A DNA stretch of 64,000 nt, taken from contig NZ_CP116902.1 of assembly GCF_028471905.1 (NCBI RefSeq), positions 532,501-596,500 on the forward strand, in the 5' to 3' direction. Source of the DNA: Aneurinibacillus uraniidurans. Lineage in GTDB: Bacteria > Bacillota > Bacilli > Aneurinibacillales > Aneurinibacillaceae. The notes under the pieces are model-generated. The model was given only the letters and a program-made list of their open reading frames with translations, did not search any database and was not told the origin of the DNA. Shown here in pieces: positions 37,975 through 46,835 of the stretch (positions are counted from its first letter, which is position 1; each line of letters opens with the position of its first letter). The position numbers and the translations under genes are program-made.

Positions 37975-39115
37975 ATTCCCGGTAATCGACGTCATCGGCT
38001 ACGATTAAAATATCGACAAAGCGGGTATTTTTCATGATTCGGTTTATGATGGAGCCTTTGATGATTTCTTCCCAGCGGGAGCGGGCAGATTGCCCAAGGA
38101 CCATCTGGGTAATGCCTTTTTCATTCACGAAGTCGATCATGATTTGTTCGGGCTTTTTTCCTCCTAACGCTCGAATGTGAAATTCTGCACCGAGGTCACG
38201 CGCGATTTGTTCCAGCTCAAGATGCTGTTTGCGAGTTGTTGCATTGAGACGATCAACCGGAGCGAGTGGAATAGTCAAAATGTACAGCTCGCATTTCAGG
38301 CGGCGGGCAATTCGCCAGCCACGGCGGATCAGGCGTTCAGCATTCGGTCGGTAGTTGACGCAGACAAGAATTTTTTCGTTTGCGCCTTTCATTAGTTCAA
38401 TGCCTCGCTCAAGTTTGTATGACTCAAGCCTTTCGTCGACATCGTCGGCTACTTCTCGGAGTGCAATCTCTCGCAGGGCGTTCAGATTGCCGATGCGGAA
38501 AAAGTTATGGAGCGACTGCTCTACTTTTTCGGGACGGTAGATTAGACCGGATTTTAGTCGCTCGCGCAGCTTTTCTGGTGAGGTATCAATCAGTTGTACT
38601 TCATCTGCCTCACGTAGAATCCAATCTGGAACCCGTTCCCGCACTTTGACGCCTGTTAGCTGTTCGACGGTACAATTTAAACTTTCGAGATGCTGAATAT
38701 TGACAGCGGTTAGGACATTAATGCCAGCTTTGATCATTTCCATTACATCTTCATAGCGTTTTTGGTTTTTTGTGCCGGGTACATTGGTGTGCGCCAGCTC
38801 ATCAATGATGACGTACTGGGGATGACGAGCGAGAATGCCTATAAGATCGAGCTCTTCTAACTCTTTTCCCTTGTAGGAAATAGTCTGAAGGGGGAAGAGC
38901 GGCAAGTTTCCAATCTGACTGGCTGTCTCGCTACGGCCATGTGTTTCCACCAATCCGACAATAATATCCACTCCTTGGGTAAGCAGGTCATTGCCCTCCC
39001 GCAGCATTGCATACGTTTTTCCGACACCAGGAGCAGCTCCGACAAAAATTTTCAGATGGCCCCGGCTTTCTTTTTCAATCAATTGCAAGTATTGTTCTGG
39101 TGATTTTCGCTTCAT
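37973..39115 (-). CDS. kdpD: Truncated KdpD: sensor and USP domain without kinase
   Basis: A 380-residue protein equal to the N-terminal cytoplasmic half of KdpD. It has the KdpD domain with Walker A GAAPGVGKTYAML (near residue 27), the DELAHTNVPG motif near 106, and a universal-stress-protein-like domain (~240-370, VLGQSARSRWEEIIKGSI). The four-helix membrane part, GAF and histidine kinase of full KdpD are missing, and no kdpE follows. Short KdpDs are known in several Firmicutes, and the USP domain of staphylococcal KdpD binds c-di-AMP. ATG 39115 and GTG 39118 are both possible behind GGAGG. It is the last gene of kdpFABC-D. Confidence 0.92.
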   Translation of the reverse strand: MKRKSPEQYLQLIEKESRGHLKIFVGAAPGVGKTYAMLREGNDLLTQGVDIIVGLVETHGRSETASQIGNLPLFPLQTISYKGKELEELDLIGILARHPQYVIIDELAHTNVPGTKNQKRYEDVMEMIKAGINVLTAVNIQHLESLNCTVEQLTGVKVRERVPDWILREADEVQLIDTSPEKLRERLKSGLIYRPEKVEQSLHNFFRIGNLNALREIALREVADDVDERLESYKLERGIELMKGANEKILVCVNYRPNAERLIRRGWRIARRLKCELYILTIPLAPVDRLNATTRKQHLELEQIARDLGAEFHIRALGGKKPEQIMIDFVNEKGITQMVLGQSARSRWEEIIKGSIINRIMKNTRFVDILIVADDVDYRE

Positions 39116-39131
39116 CACATATAACCTCCAA

Positions 39132-39162
39132 CAGCCGTCTTCCTGCAGCAGGAAGGCGGCTG
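39132..39162 (-). other. Strong intercistronic hairpin between kdpC and kdpD
   Basis: A perfect-looking stem of ~15 bp (CAGCCGCCTTCCTGC with GCAGGAAGACGGCTG on the minus strand, one mismatch) lies just before the kdpD ribosome site. There is no T run. It probably shapes mRNA processing or stability, or lowers kdpD expression. Confidence 0.7.
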
Positions 39163-39169
39163 TGTGTAC

Positions 39170-39733
39170 TTATTTAATAGAAGAAAGAAGGTCCTGATTC
39201 AGAGCTAATACGTTCACACGAGGTTCTCCAAAAATGCCAAGTGAGCGATTTTCCGTGTGAGCATCCACAAGTTGATTCAGCTTCTCTTCCGTGAGACCTG
39301 TTGCTTTAGCAATACGAGGAATCTGTGCTCGGGCAGCGGCAGGTGACAGATGCGGGTCAAAGCCGGAACCAGATGTCGTAACGAGATCGGCCGGGATCGA
39401 AGACACAAGGGCCGGATTGTCTTGTTGAACGGTATGGATTGCCTGCTTTACCGTTTTGACGTAGTCAGGGCTTGCAACGGCGGCATTAGTAGCCGCTGAT
39501 GCCGTTGGATCATAGTTTGCCGCCGATGCACGCGGATGGAACAGCTTCGGCGATGTGAAGTTTTGGGCGAGCAGTTCAGAGCCGACGATATGTCCATTCT
39601 CTGTTACGAGACTTCCTTCAGCTTGATGCGGGAACAATACTTGAGCGACTGCTGTTGTGGCGAGTGGATAAATCAGCCCACACAGCAGCATGAGAATAAG
39701 CGAAGTACGAAAAGCCGTCCATACAGATGTCAT
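39170..39733 (-). CDS. kdpC: Potassium-transporting ATPase subunit C
   Basis: A 187-residue accessory subunit of the KdpFABC potassium pump. ATG 39733 follows AAGGAGAATTC. One N-terminal membrane span (TSLILMLLCGLIYPLATTAVAQ) is followed by an external domain with FNVLALN-like RVNVLALNQDL at the C-terminus and the GSGFDPHLSP motif near residue 125. The length fits. It follows kdpB by 25 bases. Confidence 0.95.
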   Translation of the reverse strand: MTSVWTAFRTSLILMLLCGLIYPLATTAVAQVLFPHQAEGSLVTENGHIVGSELLAQNFTSPKLFHPRASAANYDPTASAATNAAVASPDYVKTVKQAIHTVQQDNPALVSSIPADLVTTSGSGFDPHLSPAAARAQIPRIAKATGLTEEKLNQLVDAHTENRSLGIFGEPRVNVLALNQDLLSSIK

Positions 39734-39758
39734 GTGAATTCTCCTTATCATTCGCCTG

Positions 39759-41795
39759 CTACAGAAGCGTGGCGAGAATGAGATCAATTGCTTTAATACC
39801 GACGAATGGGACAAGAACACCGCCTACTCCATAGAGCAGAAGATTGCGTGTTAGCAGTCGGTTTGCGTCCATTGCTTGATACTTTGTGCCGCGCATCGCA
39901 ATCGGGATGAGCAGCGGGATGATCACAGCGTTGAAAATGAGTGCCGAGAGAATCGCGGATTGCGGTGATGCGAGATGCATAATGTTAAGCCACTGAAGCT
40001 GTGGAAGAGCCAGAATGAACAAGGCTGGAATAATCGCGAAATATTTGGCGATATCATTGGCGATTGAGAATGTTGTCAGTGAGCCGCGTGTGATCAGCAG
40101 TTGTTTGCCAATGGCGATGACGGACAAAAGCTTGGTTGGATCAGAGTCGAGATCGATCATGTTGGCGGCTTCTTTCGCAGCCATCGTACCGGAGTTCATG
40201 GCGAGACCAACATCGGCTTGTGCGAGAGCAGGTGCGTCGTTTGTGCCGTCTCCGGTCATCGCGACTAATTTGCCCTGCGCCTGTTCTTTTTTGATGGCGG
40301 CAATTTTATCTTCTGGTTTTGCTTCTGCGATGAATTCATCTACACCCGCTTCTTTTGCGATCGTAGCGGCGGTAAGTGGATTGTCGCCGGTACACATAAC
40401 GGTTTTGATTCCCATGGCTCGCAATTCCGCAAATCGTTCTTTCAAGCCTGGTTTCACCGTGTCTTTTAAGTAAATCAATCCAAGTATGCGATCATTAAGG
40501 GCAACCGCAAGCGGTGTTCCACCTGCGCGAGCGATCTGACCGGCTTTTTCATCGAGATCAGGTGGGATGATACCGTTCTGAGCAGTGATCCATTTTTTGA
40601 TGGCATCGACTGCGCCTTTACGAATGGTTGTGCCGTTCGACAAGGTAAGACCGGACATGCGTGTCTCGGCGGTGAATTCGATCGTGTCCGCTCCTTCATA
40701 TTCATGCTCGTTCCAAGTGGTGCCATTCTGGTGGGCCAGATCGACAATCGAGCGGCCTTCTGGTGTTTCGTCTTTGACGGATGACTGAAGGGCGGCTTGT
40801 GTCATTTCTGAATGAGATATCCCTGTAACAGGGATAAACTCGGCTGCCATCCGATTGCCGAATGTGATCGTGCCTGTTTTATCCAGAATCATCGTATCGA
40901 TGTCCCCGGCTGCTTCTACCGCCTTACCGGACATCGCGAGTACGTTAAACTGTGTGACCCGGTTCATACCGGCAATTCCGATGGCGGATAATAAGCCACC
41001 AATTGTCGTTGGGATCAGGCAGACGAGCAGGGCGATGAGCGTTGCTACGTCTAGTTGGACCTTTAAATAGTTTGCGAGTGGAACAAGAGTGACAATTACG
41101 ACCATAAAAATGAGCGTAAGAACAGTCAGTAATGTCGTCAGAGCAATTTCGTTCGGTGTTTTCTGGCGAGATGCGCCTTCCACTAGCGAGATCATTTTAT
41201 CGAGGAACGACTCGCCAGGATCGGTAGTAACACGCATAACGATGGAGTCCGATACGACTCGTGTGCCTCCTGTGACCGATGAGAAATCGCCACCTGCTTC
41301 TTTAATAACGGGAGCTGATTCCCCGGTAATCGCAGACTCGTCAATAGAAGCTAGGCCTTTGATGATCTCACCATCAGCCGGAATCAGATCATACGTATCG
41401 ACACGGACGATATCGCCTTTGCGTAACTGAGTGGACGAGACTTCACGAATGGTCCCGTCTTTTTGTACCAGACGTGCGATCGTGTCAGACTTTGCCTGAC
41501 GTAGACTATCTGCCTGTGCCCGACCACGTCCTTCCGCCAGTGCTTCGGCAAAGTTGGCGAATAGGACGGTAAAGAGAAGAATCAAAAATACGGCGATGTT
41601 GTAGCTCCGGCTGACCGTGCTTGGCCCAAAGGCATCTGGCAGCAGAGATAAAATGAGTGTAATAAAGGTGCCAATTTCGACAATGAACATGACAGGATTT
41701 TTCATCATGACCATTGGATGCAGCTTTTTGAATGAATCAATGATCGCTTGCGAGATAATGTGCTTATCCAGCAGTGACTTCGCTTGATTGGCCAT
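39759..41795 (-). CDS. kdpB: Potassium-transporting P-type ATPase subunit B
   Basis: A 678-residue P-type ATPase that powers high-affinity K+ uptake by KdpA. The phosphorylation site is [15 protein letters not shown] near residue 305, the actuator motif [11 protein letters not shown] near 155, and the hinge [18 protein letters not shown] near 510. It has seven predicted spans. RBS GAGGAGG precedes ATG 41795. Complete, with no odd residues seen. Confidence 0.97.
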   Translation of the reverse strand: MANQAKSLLDKHIISQAIIDSFKKLHPMVMMKNPVMFIVEIGTFITLILSLLPDAFGPSTVSRSYNIAVFLILLFTVLFANFAEALAEGRGRAQADSLRQAKSDTIARLVQKDGTIREVSSTQLRKGDIVRVDTYDLIPADGEIIKGLASIDESAITGESAPVIKEAGGDFSSVTGGTRVVSDSIVMRVTTDPGESFLDKMISLVEGASRQKTPNEIALTTLLTVLTLIFMVVIVTLVPLANYLKVQLDVATLIALLVCLIPTTIGGLLSAIGIAGMNRVTQFNVLAMSGKAVEAAGDIDTMILDKTGTITFGNRMAAEFIPVTGISHSEMTQAALQSSVKDETPEGRSIVDLAHQNGTTWNEHEYEGADTIEFTAETRMSGLTLSNGTTIRKGAVDAIKKWITAQNGIIPPDLDEKAGQIARAGGTPLAVALNDRILGLIYLKDTVKPGLKERFAELRAMGIKTVMCTGDNPLTAATIAKEAGVDEFIAEAKPEDKIAAIKKEQAQGKLVAMTGDGTNDAPALAQADVGLAMNSGTMAAKEAANMIDLDSDPTKLLSVIAIGKQLLITRGSLTTFSIANDIAKYFAIIPALFILALPQLQWLNIMHLASPQSAILSALIFNAVIIPLLIPIAMRGTKYQAMDANRLLTRNLLLYGVGGVLVPFVGIKAIDLILATLL

Positions 41796-41825
41796 TGTGG
41801 CTTCCTCCTCTTGTACGTCTAATTC

Positions 41826-43502
41826 CTAAAACATTCCCAGATGTTCTGCGATCGGGCCAAGGGCGAGCGCCGGGAAAAAAGTCAGGGCACCAATGACCAT
41901 AATGATGACGAGCAGAATCATCGTGAATAGTGGTGTATCCGTCCGGAATGTACCGGCTGTCACAGCGACAGGCGGCTTCACAACGAGCGAACCTGCAATC
42001 GCAAGCATGGCGATAATGGAGATGTAGCGTCCGAACAGCATAACCAGCCCGATGACGATGTTATAGAAATTTGTGTTAGCGCCAAGACCGGCGAATGCTG
42101 ACCCGTTATTTGCTGCTCCTGATGTGAAGGCGTAGAGTATTTCGGAAATGCCGTGCGATCCACCGTTTAAAATCGATGCCATTGATTCCGGGCGCAAGAA
42201 TGCAAGCGCTGTGGGAACGAGAATGATGACAGGATGAGTAAGCAGGGCAATGGAAGCAAGCTTAATTTCTTTTGCTTCAATTTTTTTGCCGAGGAACTCC
42301 GGTGTTCGTCCGACCATCAAGCCGCAAATAAATACGGTCAGGATGACATAGAGCAAACCGTTTAATAACCCGACACCTTTGCCGCCGAACACGTTATTCA
42401 GCATCATTTGTGCGAGCGGAACCATGCCGCCGAGCGGGGTAAGGGAATCGTGCATATTGTTAACAGAGCCGGTTGTGGCCGCTGTGGTTACGGTTGTAAA
42501 CAGAGCCGAGCCAGCGAGTCCGAAGCGAACTTCCTTGCCTTCCATATTGCCGCTGACCCCAAGTGCTTGCAGGGCTGGCGTACCTTTGTATTCGGCAAAA
42601 AATACGACGGAGAGCATAGTGAGAAAAATGATGCTCATCGCAGCAAAAACGCTCCAGCCTTGCCGTTTGTTTTGTACCATTACACCGAATGCGTACACAA
42701 GCGCAGTCGGTATGAGCATCATGCATATCATATGAACGAGATTCGTGAGTGCGGTTGGGTTCTCAAATGGGTGAGCTGCATTCGTGCTGAAGTAGCCGCC
42801 GCCATTCGTGCCCAGATGTTTGATGGATTCAAGCGAAGCGACTGGACCGCGTGTAATCGTTTGTTCCGCTCCACTAAGCGTTGTAGCTGTTACAGCTCCG
42901 TGAATCGTTTGCGGTGATCCTTGAAAAATGAGGAACAGCGCAACGAAAAACGAGAGTGGAAGAAGAATTCGTGTAATGGTGCGGGTGAGATCAACATAGA
43001 AGTTACCCAAATCATCCTTGCGCCCGGAAAGCCCGCGAATAAAAGCGATCGCTACGGCAAGGCCGGTTGCTGCCGAGGTAAACATCGGAAATGTGATCGC
43101 AAGCATTTGTGAGAAATAAGAGAGGCTGTTCTCTCCGCTGTATGCCTGCCAGTTTGTATTTGTGATGAATGAAGCTGCTGTATTAAAGGCAAGTGCGCTC
43201 GGCATATTGTCGATGCCATCCGGGTTAAACGGCAAATATTTTTGCAGGCGCAGTACAGCATACATCAGCAGAAGCATAATAAAATTACTCAAAAGTACAG
43301 CCAGGGTATACGCTTTCCAGCCCATTGACTCTTTTTCGGTAACACCCATGAGTCGATAGATCAATCGCTCAAACGGTCCAAAGACGCGATCAAGCGCAGT
43401 TTGGTTATAATCAAATGCATTTACAAGGTAGCGCCCCATTGGTTTTACTAGCAAAAGAAAAATTGCCAGCGTAATCGCTACCTGTACAAATCCCATTGTC
43501 AT
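41826..43502 (-). CDS. kdpA: Potassium-transporting ATPase subunit A
   Basis: A 558-residue membrane subunit that forms the K+ channel-like path (ten spans, four pore loops). ATG 43502 is chosen because GGGAGGAATTC is 6 bases ahead; the earlier in-frame start would overlap this site. Selectivity-filter type blocks include NTNWQAYSGE near residue 113, LGTNGGGYFSTNAAHPFENP, seen near 230-250, and FTSGAANNGSAFAGL near 465. It follows kdpF by 14 bases. Confidence 0.97.
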   Translation of the reverse strand: MTMGFVQVAITLAIFLLLVKPMGRYLVNAFDYNQTALDRVFGPFERLIYRLMGVTEKESMGWKAYTLAVLLSNFIMLLLMYAVLRLQKYLPFNPDGIDNMPSALAFNTAASFITNTNWQAYSGENSLSYFSQMLAITFPMFTSAATGLAVAIAFIRGLSGRKDDLGNFYVDLTRTITRILLPLSFFVALFLIFQGSPQTIHGAVTATTLSGAEQTITRGPVASLESIKHLGTNGGGYFSTNAAHPFENPTALTNLVHMICMMLIPTALVYAFGVMVQNKRQGWSVFAAMSIIFLTMLSVVFFAEYKGTPALQALGVSGNMEGKEVRFGLAGSALFTTVTTAATTGSVNNMHDSLTPLGGMVPLAQMMLNNVFGGKGVGLLNGLLYVILTVFICGLMVGRTPEFLGKKIEAKEIKLASIALLTHPVIILVPTALAFLRPESMASILNGGSHGISEILYAFTSGAANNGSAFAGLGANTNFYNIVIGLVMLFGRYISIIAMLAIAGSLVVKPPVAVTAGTFRTDTPLFTMILLVIIMVIGALTFFPALALGPIAEHLGMF

Positions 43503-43516
43503 GTAGAATTCCTCCC

Positions 43517-43603
43517 TTACGCTTTCTCGCAAAATATGGTGAATCCGAAAAACGAAAGAAATGATACAGCAAATAGTCCAACCGTTACAAAATCATTGAA
43601 CAA
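43517..43603 (-). CDS. kdpF: Kdp small subunit KdpF
   Basis: A 28-residue hydrophobic peptide from TTG 43603, with GGAAAGGAGGG 7-8 bases upstream (minus strand). It reads MFNDFVTVGLFAVSFLSFFG, then FTIFCEKA: one membrane helix, the typical form of KdpF, which stabilises the KdpABC complex. Position (first gene, just before kdpA) and size agree with the family. Confidence 0.85.
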   Translation of the reverse strand: MFNDFVTVGLFAVSFLSFFGFTIFCEKA

Positions 43604-43869
43604 GCGTGATCCCTCCTTTCCTGAAAAATGGAATAAAAAATAGACCGACAATATCTCCTTCTCCATCAGAAAATGGCATGCGGAAACGAGCGCTGTAAAC
43701 GCGCATCCTGCATGATCAATCTGATAGAGAAAAAGCATCATCGGTCTACCGAATGCCCATCCGTGCCTGGCACGGACCTGCATCAAGTCCCCCTGTTCTT
43801 TTTTGCTCTAAATAATAAGCAAAGAAAAAAAGACCTGCAAACAACTTGAATAAATGGTTTGATTTACCT
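43604..43869 (-). other. kdp leader between riboswitch terminator and kdpF
   Basis: A ~265-base untranslated stretch. It contains a near-perfect palindrome ATCCGTGCCTGGCACGGAC (43762-43780). An open frame runs through it into kdpF, but it lacks a ribosome site and protein-like composition, so I treat it as leader RNA. Confidence 0.5.
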
Positions 43870-43881
43870 TAAAAAGGCAAC

Positions 43882-43956
43882 AAAAAAACCATCCTCAATA
43901 GGCGGTCTATGACCTCCTTCGCTTTAGCCGACGAAGTTAGCTGACGGGTAGGATGG
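43882..43956 (-). terminator. Expression-platform terminator of the kdp riboswitch
   Basis: On the minus strand AGGATGG (43889-43895) is followed by seven T. Its partner CCATCCT (43950-43956) lies inside the 3' part of the aptamer, beside the conserved ACCCGTCAGCTAAC block. Aptamer folding and terminator formation are therefore linked. Confidence 0.7.
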
Positions 43957-44058
43957 CGAAAGAGTATTCTCATCCCTCTCTGCAAAAGCAGAGATTAACC
44001 CCAAAAGATTGGTTCCTCCGTTCCCGGCGCGCCGGGACTAGGCCGAATATGCGGTTGC
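43927..44058 (-). ncRNA. c-di-AMP riboswitch (ydaO/yuaA type) upstream of kdpFABC
   Basis: Minus-strand blocks in order: CATATTCGGCCTAGTCCCGG, GAACGGAGGAACCAATC, TTTTGGGGTTAATC, a CTCTGC/GCAGAG stem, and CTACCCGTCAGCTAACTTCG closed by GTCGGC. They match the class consensus closely. c-di-AMP riboswitches upstream of kdp are known in the Bacillus cereus group; high c-di-AMP should stop kdp transcription. Confidence 0.93.
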
Positions 44059-44267
44059 TTCATGTGCTTAATTATACGAGCGGACTCGAATAAAAATAAA
44101 ACCGTGAATATGAGGAAAATAGGAACAAAAGCAATGATTTAGGCGGAAAAATGAGGATAAAATACTCGCAATCAAATGAAATCTCTTTTTTTTAGCGTTT
44201 TTTATCACTTTACAAAGTTCTAGCAGCGGGAGTAAGATACTACCATCATTTTAATACATATATCGTT

Positions 44268-44400
44268 AGATCGCTGAGTCCCGGATCGGGAACGGGGGAA
44301 CCAACTGTACAAGATAGATATTTGTACACGGGGTGAATCGCGGCAGAGCCGTGTAGGGTGACTTTTCACATCCGAATCCGACAGCTAACCTCGTAAGCGT
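44268..44400 (+). ncRNA. c-di-AMP riboswitch (ydaO/yuaA type) upstream of the DUF2294 gene
   Basis: Plus-strand blocks: TCGCTGAGTCCCGGATCGGG, ACGGGGGAACCAACTG, a TGTACA-type stem, CACGGGGTGAATCGCGGC, TAGGGTGACTTTTCACATCC, and GACAGCTAACCTCGTAAGCG. It ends ~7 bases before the ribosome site GGGGAGGAA, with no terminator between. It is arranged back-to-back with the kdp riboswitch, ~210 bases apart. Confidence 0.93.
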
Positions 44401-44419
44401 ATGGGGAGGAATTAGAGGA

Positions 44420-44800
44420 ATGGGGCAAGTAGTAAAAAGCCACATGGAGTCGACAATTAGTGAGGCATACATTAAATTTTTGCGCGGTATACTTGGCAGA
44501 GGACCAAAAGAAACTAAAACATACATTATTCGCGATATGGTAATTGTTCGCTTAAAAGATGTGTTAACGCAAGAAGAAAAGGCATTAGCTCATACAGAAC
44601 GGGGACGTCCGCTGGTGAAGCAAATGCGGCGGATTCTTCGCGAGACGCACAGCGTACAGACGGAAGAGATCATCTCGACCATTACAGGCTGCCAGGTTAT
44701 TTCAAGCCACAGTGATATTAGTACAAAGCTTGGGGAGCAAGTTGAGATGTTCATATTAGATTGCGATCTAGAAAAGAAATGCAAAGTCAAAATGGAATAG
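44420..44800 (+). CDS. DUF2294 domain protein
   Basis: A 126-residue soluble protein of the DUF2294 family (often annotated Na-translocating decarboxylase-like, without proof). ATG 44420 has GGGGAGGAATTAGAGG ahead. Motifs: ISEAYIKFLRGILGRGPKETKTYIIRD, seen near residues 14-40, then LTQEEKALAHTERGR and ITGCQVISSHSDIS. It has no membrane segment. It is directly under a c-di-AMP riboswitch, which is not a usual neighbour, and that suggests a role in potassium, osmotic or wall homeostasis (inference). A terminator follows. Confidence 0.8.
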   Translation: MGQVVKSHMESTISEAYIKFLRGILGRGPKETKTYIIRDMVIVRLKDVLTQEEKALAHTERGRPLVKQMRRILRETHSVQTEEIISTITGCQVISSHSDISTKLGEQVEMFILDCDLEKKCKVKME

Positions 44801-44804
44801 AATG

Positions 44805-44836
44805 GAGGCCGTCCGAGTGAGGACGGCCTCTTTTTT
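44805..44836 (+). terminator. Terminator of the DUF2294 gene
   Basis: GAGGCCGTCC pairs with GGACGGCCTC, followed by T6. Confidence 0.95.
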
Positions 44837-44896
44837 GCTGCATCTTCTAGCAATGACCGGCTGTGCATATACTTAGCAGGGGAGAGGAGGGGACAG

Positions 44897-45625
44897 ATGA
44901 AGCGGCGAAAAAAACGTTCGGTGCGTGCACCAATACCGTCACGTTATATGTTTCTTATCTCTCTTGCCGTTTTTCTCGGATTATCAATTCAGACGTTCTA
45001 TTATATCGAGAAGAATCTTGAGCCGGTTATTCGAGATATTGCTCGTGCCCGTGTAGAGCAGATGGCGACGAAAACACTTCATGATGCGATTAGTGAAAAG
45101 ATCGTAAAACAGACGAATTTTAAAGAACTTGTTCAGGTACAAAAAGATAAAAACGGAAAGATACAAGTGGCGTCATTTGATTATAATCGTTATGCGCCTA
45201 TTGTAGCTGATGTTACCGAAAATGTCGGGCGCACGCTAGAAAAATTAGAACAAACACCAGAAAAAATTCCACTTGGGCAGGCGTTACGAAGTAATTTGCT
45301 TGCCCAGTATGGACCGGACATTCCGGTCACACTTGTTCCATATGGAAGCTCCCATGTAGAGCTGAAGCCAGAAGTAAAAGAGGCAGGTATTAACATGGTG
45401 CTTGTTACCGTTTATGTGGTTGTTCATACGAAGATTAAAATTGTGATTCCGTTTACGACAGAGCCTACCTCGCTTACGATGGAAATTCCGATCTCGAATA
45501 CATTGATTGTAGGGGATGTCCCACAGTTTTATTATGATGGTAACGGGAAAGCTGTTGGAAGTGAGGTCCCTGGTGCTGTACCGCCTGCCATTCCCCCTGT
45601 TCAAATGAATGTCAAAAACGAATAA
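44897..45625 (+). CDS. yunB: Sporulation protein YunB
   Basis: A 242-residue protein with a basic N-terminus (MKRRKKRSVRAP) and one membrane span at ~20-38 (FLISLAVFLGLSIQTFYYI). The remainder lies outside the membrane. Family blocks seen: ARARVEQMATKTLHDAI near 45, LGQALRSNLLAQYGPDIPV near 135, TEPTSLTMEIPISNTLIVG, seen near 196-214, and VPQFYYDG at the end. In Bacillus YunB is made in the mother cell and is required for normal sporulation. GGGGAGAGGAGGGG precedes ATG 44897. Confidence 0.9.
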   Translation: MKRRKKRSVRAPIPSRYMFLISLAVFLGLSIQTFYYIEKNLEPVIRDIARARVEQMATKTLHDAISEKIVKQTNFKELVQVQKDKNGKIQVASFDYNRYAPIVADVTENVGRTLEKLEQTPEKIPLGQALRSNLLAQYGPDIPVTLVPYGSSHVELKPEVKEAGINMVLVTVYVVVHTKIKIVIPFTTEPTSLTMEIPISNTLIVGDVPQFYYDGNGKAVGSEVPGAVPPAIPPVQMNVKNE

Positions 45626-45712
45626 TAGTAACAATTTTGTAACAATTAACCCCCGATATTTATTAAATTTCTCGCATTATTTTTGTAATATTATAGAAAA
45701 AGGAGGGGGAAT

Positions 45713-45958
45713 ATGGGAGGAGTAGTAAGTAATTGTGAATATCATATGTCACAAGATCGGAAGCAAAGTTTATTGCAAACACTTTTAGAGTATGCCTATT
45801 GCGAACCAAGTAGTCTTGTAGAAGAATGCATGGAACGTACAGGAATTTCTCACTTGTTTGAACTTGAAAAATTATGTACAGAGCTGAAATCCGAGCGTAA
45901 GCTGTATGATTATTATATTTATGACGATTACCGACGAATCAAAGTAGCTCTTTATTAA
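45713..45958 (+). CDS. Small protein of unknown function
   Basis: An 81-residue protein with a strong AAAAAGGAGGGGG site before ATG 45713. It is helical, with LLQTLLEYAYCEPSSLVEECMERTG and FELEKLCTELKSERKLYDYY, three cysteines and a Tyr-rich C-terminus (YDYYIYDDYRRIK). No family recognised, no membrane part. It lies between YunB and a converging nos set and is probably monocistronic. Confidence 0.6.
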   Translation: MGGVVSNCEYHMSQDRKQSLLQTLLEYAYCEPSSLVEECMERTGISHLFELEKLCTELKSERKLYDYYIYDDYRRIKVALY

Positions 45959-46127
45959 AGGGCTATCATAATCCCCTAGGAATCATTTGGAAGGTATTAC
46001 TTTTGGTACACCGAGCATGGATATTCATGAAACTAAATTTTGAATAGATGTTTAACAAATGGGGATAAAGGGCATACTATACAATAGTAGCATGAAAATT
46101 TTCTCTCTCTTTCTCCCCCTATACATT

Positions 46128-46161
46128 CGCCCCTGCCGGAAAAATGGCAGGGGCGCTTTTT
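46128..46161 (+). terminator. Terminator between convergent transcripts
   Basis: CGCCCCTGCC pairs with GGCAGGGGCG, followed by T6 on the plus strand; the minus strand lacks a T run. It reaches the nosF stop codon. Confidence 0.85.
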
Positions 46162-46829
46162 TATGCCCGAAGCAGGTCAAGAAAACGCTGTTCCGGTGTA
46201 CGAGTATCCTGTTTCCAAGCCTCCGCAGGTTCATCTACGATCAGGCGACCTTCATGCAATAGAATAATCCGATCGGCTACAGCCAGTACATCGTGCAGCA
46301 AGTGAGAGGAGAATACAATCGTTTTACCTTGTTCCCGGCAGGTGAGCACTTGCTGTTTCCACTCCTCTACCCAGAACGGATCAAGCCCATTACCTGGTTC
46401 ATCCATCAAGAGGATGTCCGGATTGCCAAGCATCATCTGAGCGAATAGCAGGCGCTGCAGCATGCCGCGTGAAAAGGCAGCAGGTTCTTTATCCGCCGCG
46501 TGCGTGAGTCCTGTCATAGTTAGTACACTATCGACTTCGCCCCGGTCGCATCCTTTCAAGTCAGCCAGATAGAAGAGCCAACGACGGGCACTTACACCAG
46601 GTGGGACATGAATGGCATCAGGCATGAAGCCGGTGCTGTTGCTGGTAAGCCCACTAATCGTACCACCATCTGCGTGAAGTGTGCCGGCCATCATATGAAG
46701 CAAAGTGCTTTTACCTGCGCCATTGCCGCCGCACAGTGCGACACAAGAGCCGGATGCAATCGACAGGCTCAAGGGTTCGAGTGCGGTCTGAGGACCGTAT
46801 TTTTTCGTAATTTGTTCAATGGTAATCAT
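46161..46829 (-). CDS. nosF: ABC transporter ATP-binding protein, NosF-like
   Basis: A 222-residue ATPase. Walker A is CGGNGAGKSTLL near residue 35, the signature FSRGMLQRLLFAQ near 118 and Walker B PDILLMDEPGNGLDP near 138. It stands 7 bases after a six-span permease and two other Nos-type genes, which supports NosF rather than a random ABC-2 ATPase. NosDFY serves copper-sulfur centre assembly of nitrous-oxide reductase in other bacteria; no nosZ is seen here, so the real client is open. Confidence 0.75.
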   Translation of the reverse strand: MITIEQITKKYGPQTALEPLSLSIASGSCVALCGGNGAGKSTLLHMMAGTLHADGGTISGLTSNSTGFMPDAIHVPPGVSARRWLFYLADLKGCDRGEVDSVLTMTGLTHAADKEPAAFSRGMLQRLLFAQMMLGNPDILLMDEPGNGLDPFWVEEWKQQVLTCREQGKTIVFSSHLLHDVLAVADRIILLHEGRLIVDEPAEAWKQDTRTPEQRFLDLLRA

Positions 46830-46835
46830 GAAGCA

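Noticed and set aside
43517-43786. 89-codon frame ending in KdpF
   Set aside because: Only the last 28 codons have a ribosome site and the KdpF helix; the rest is riboswitch leader.
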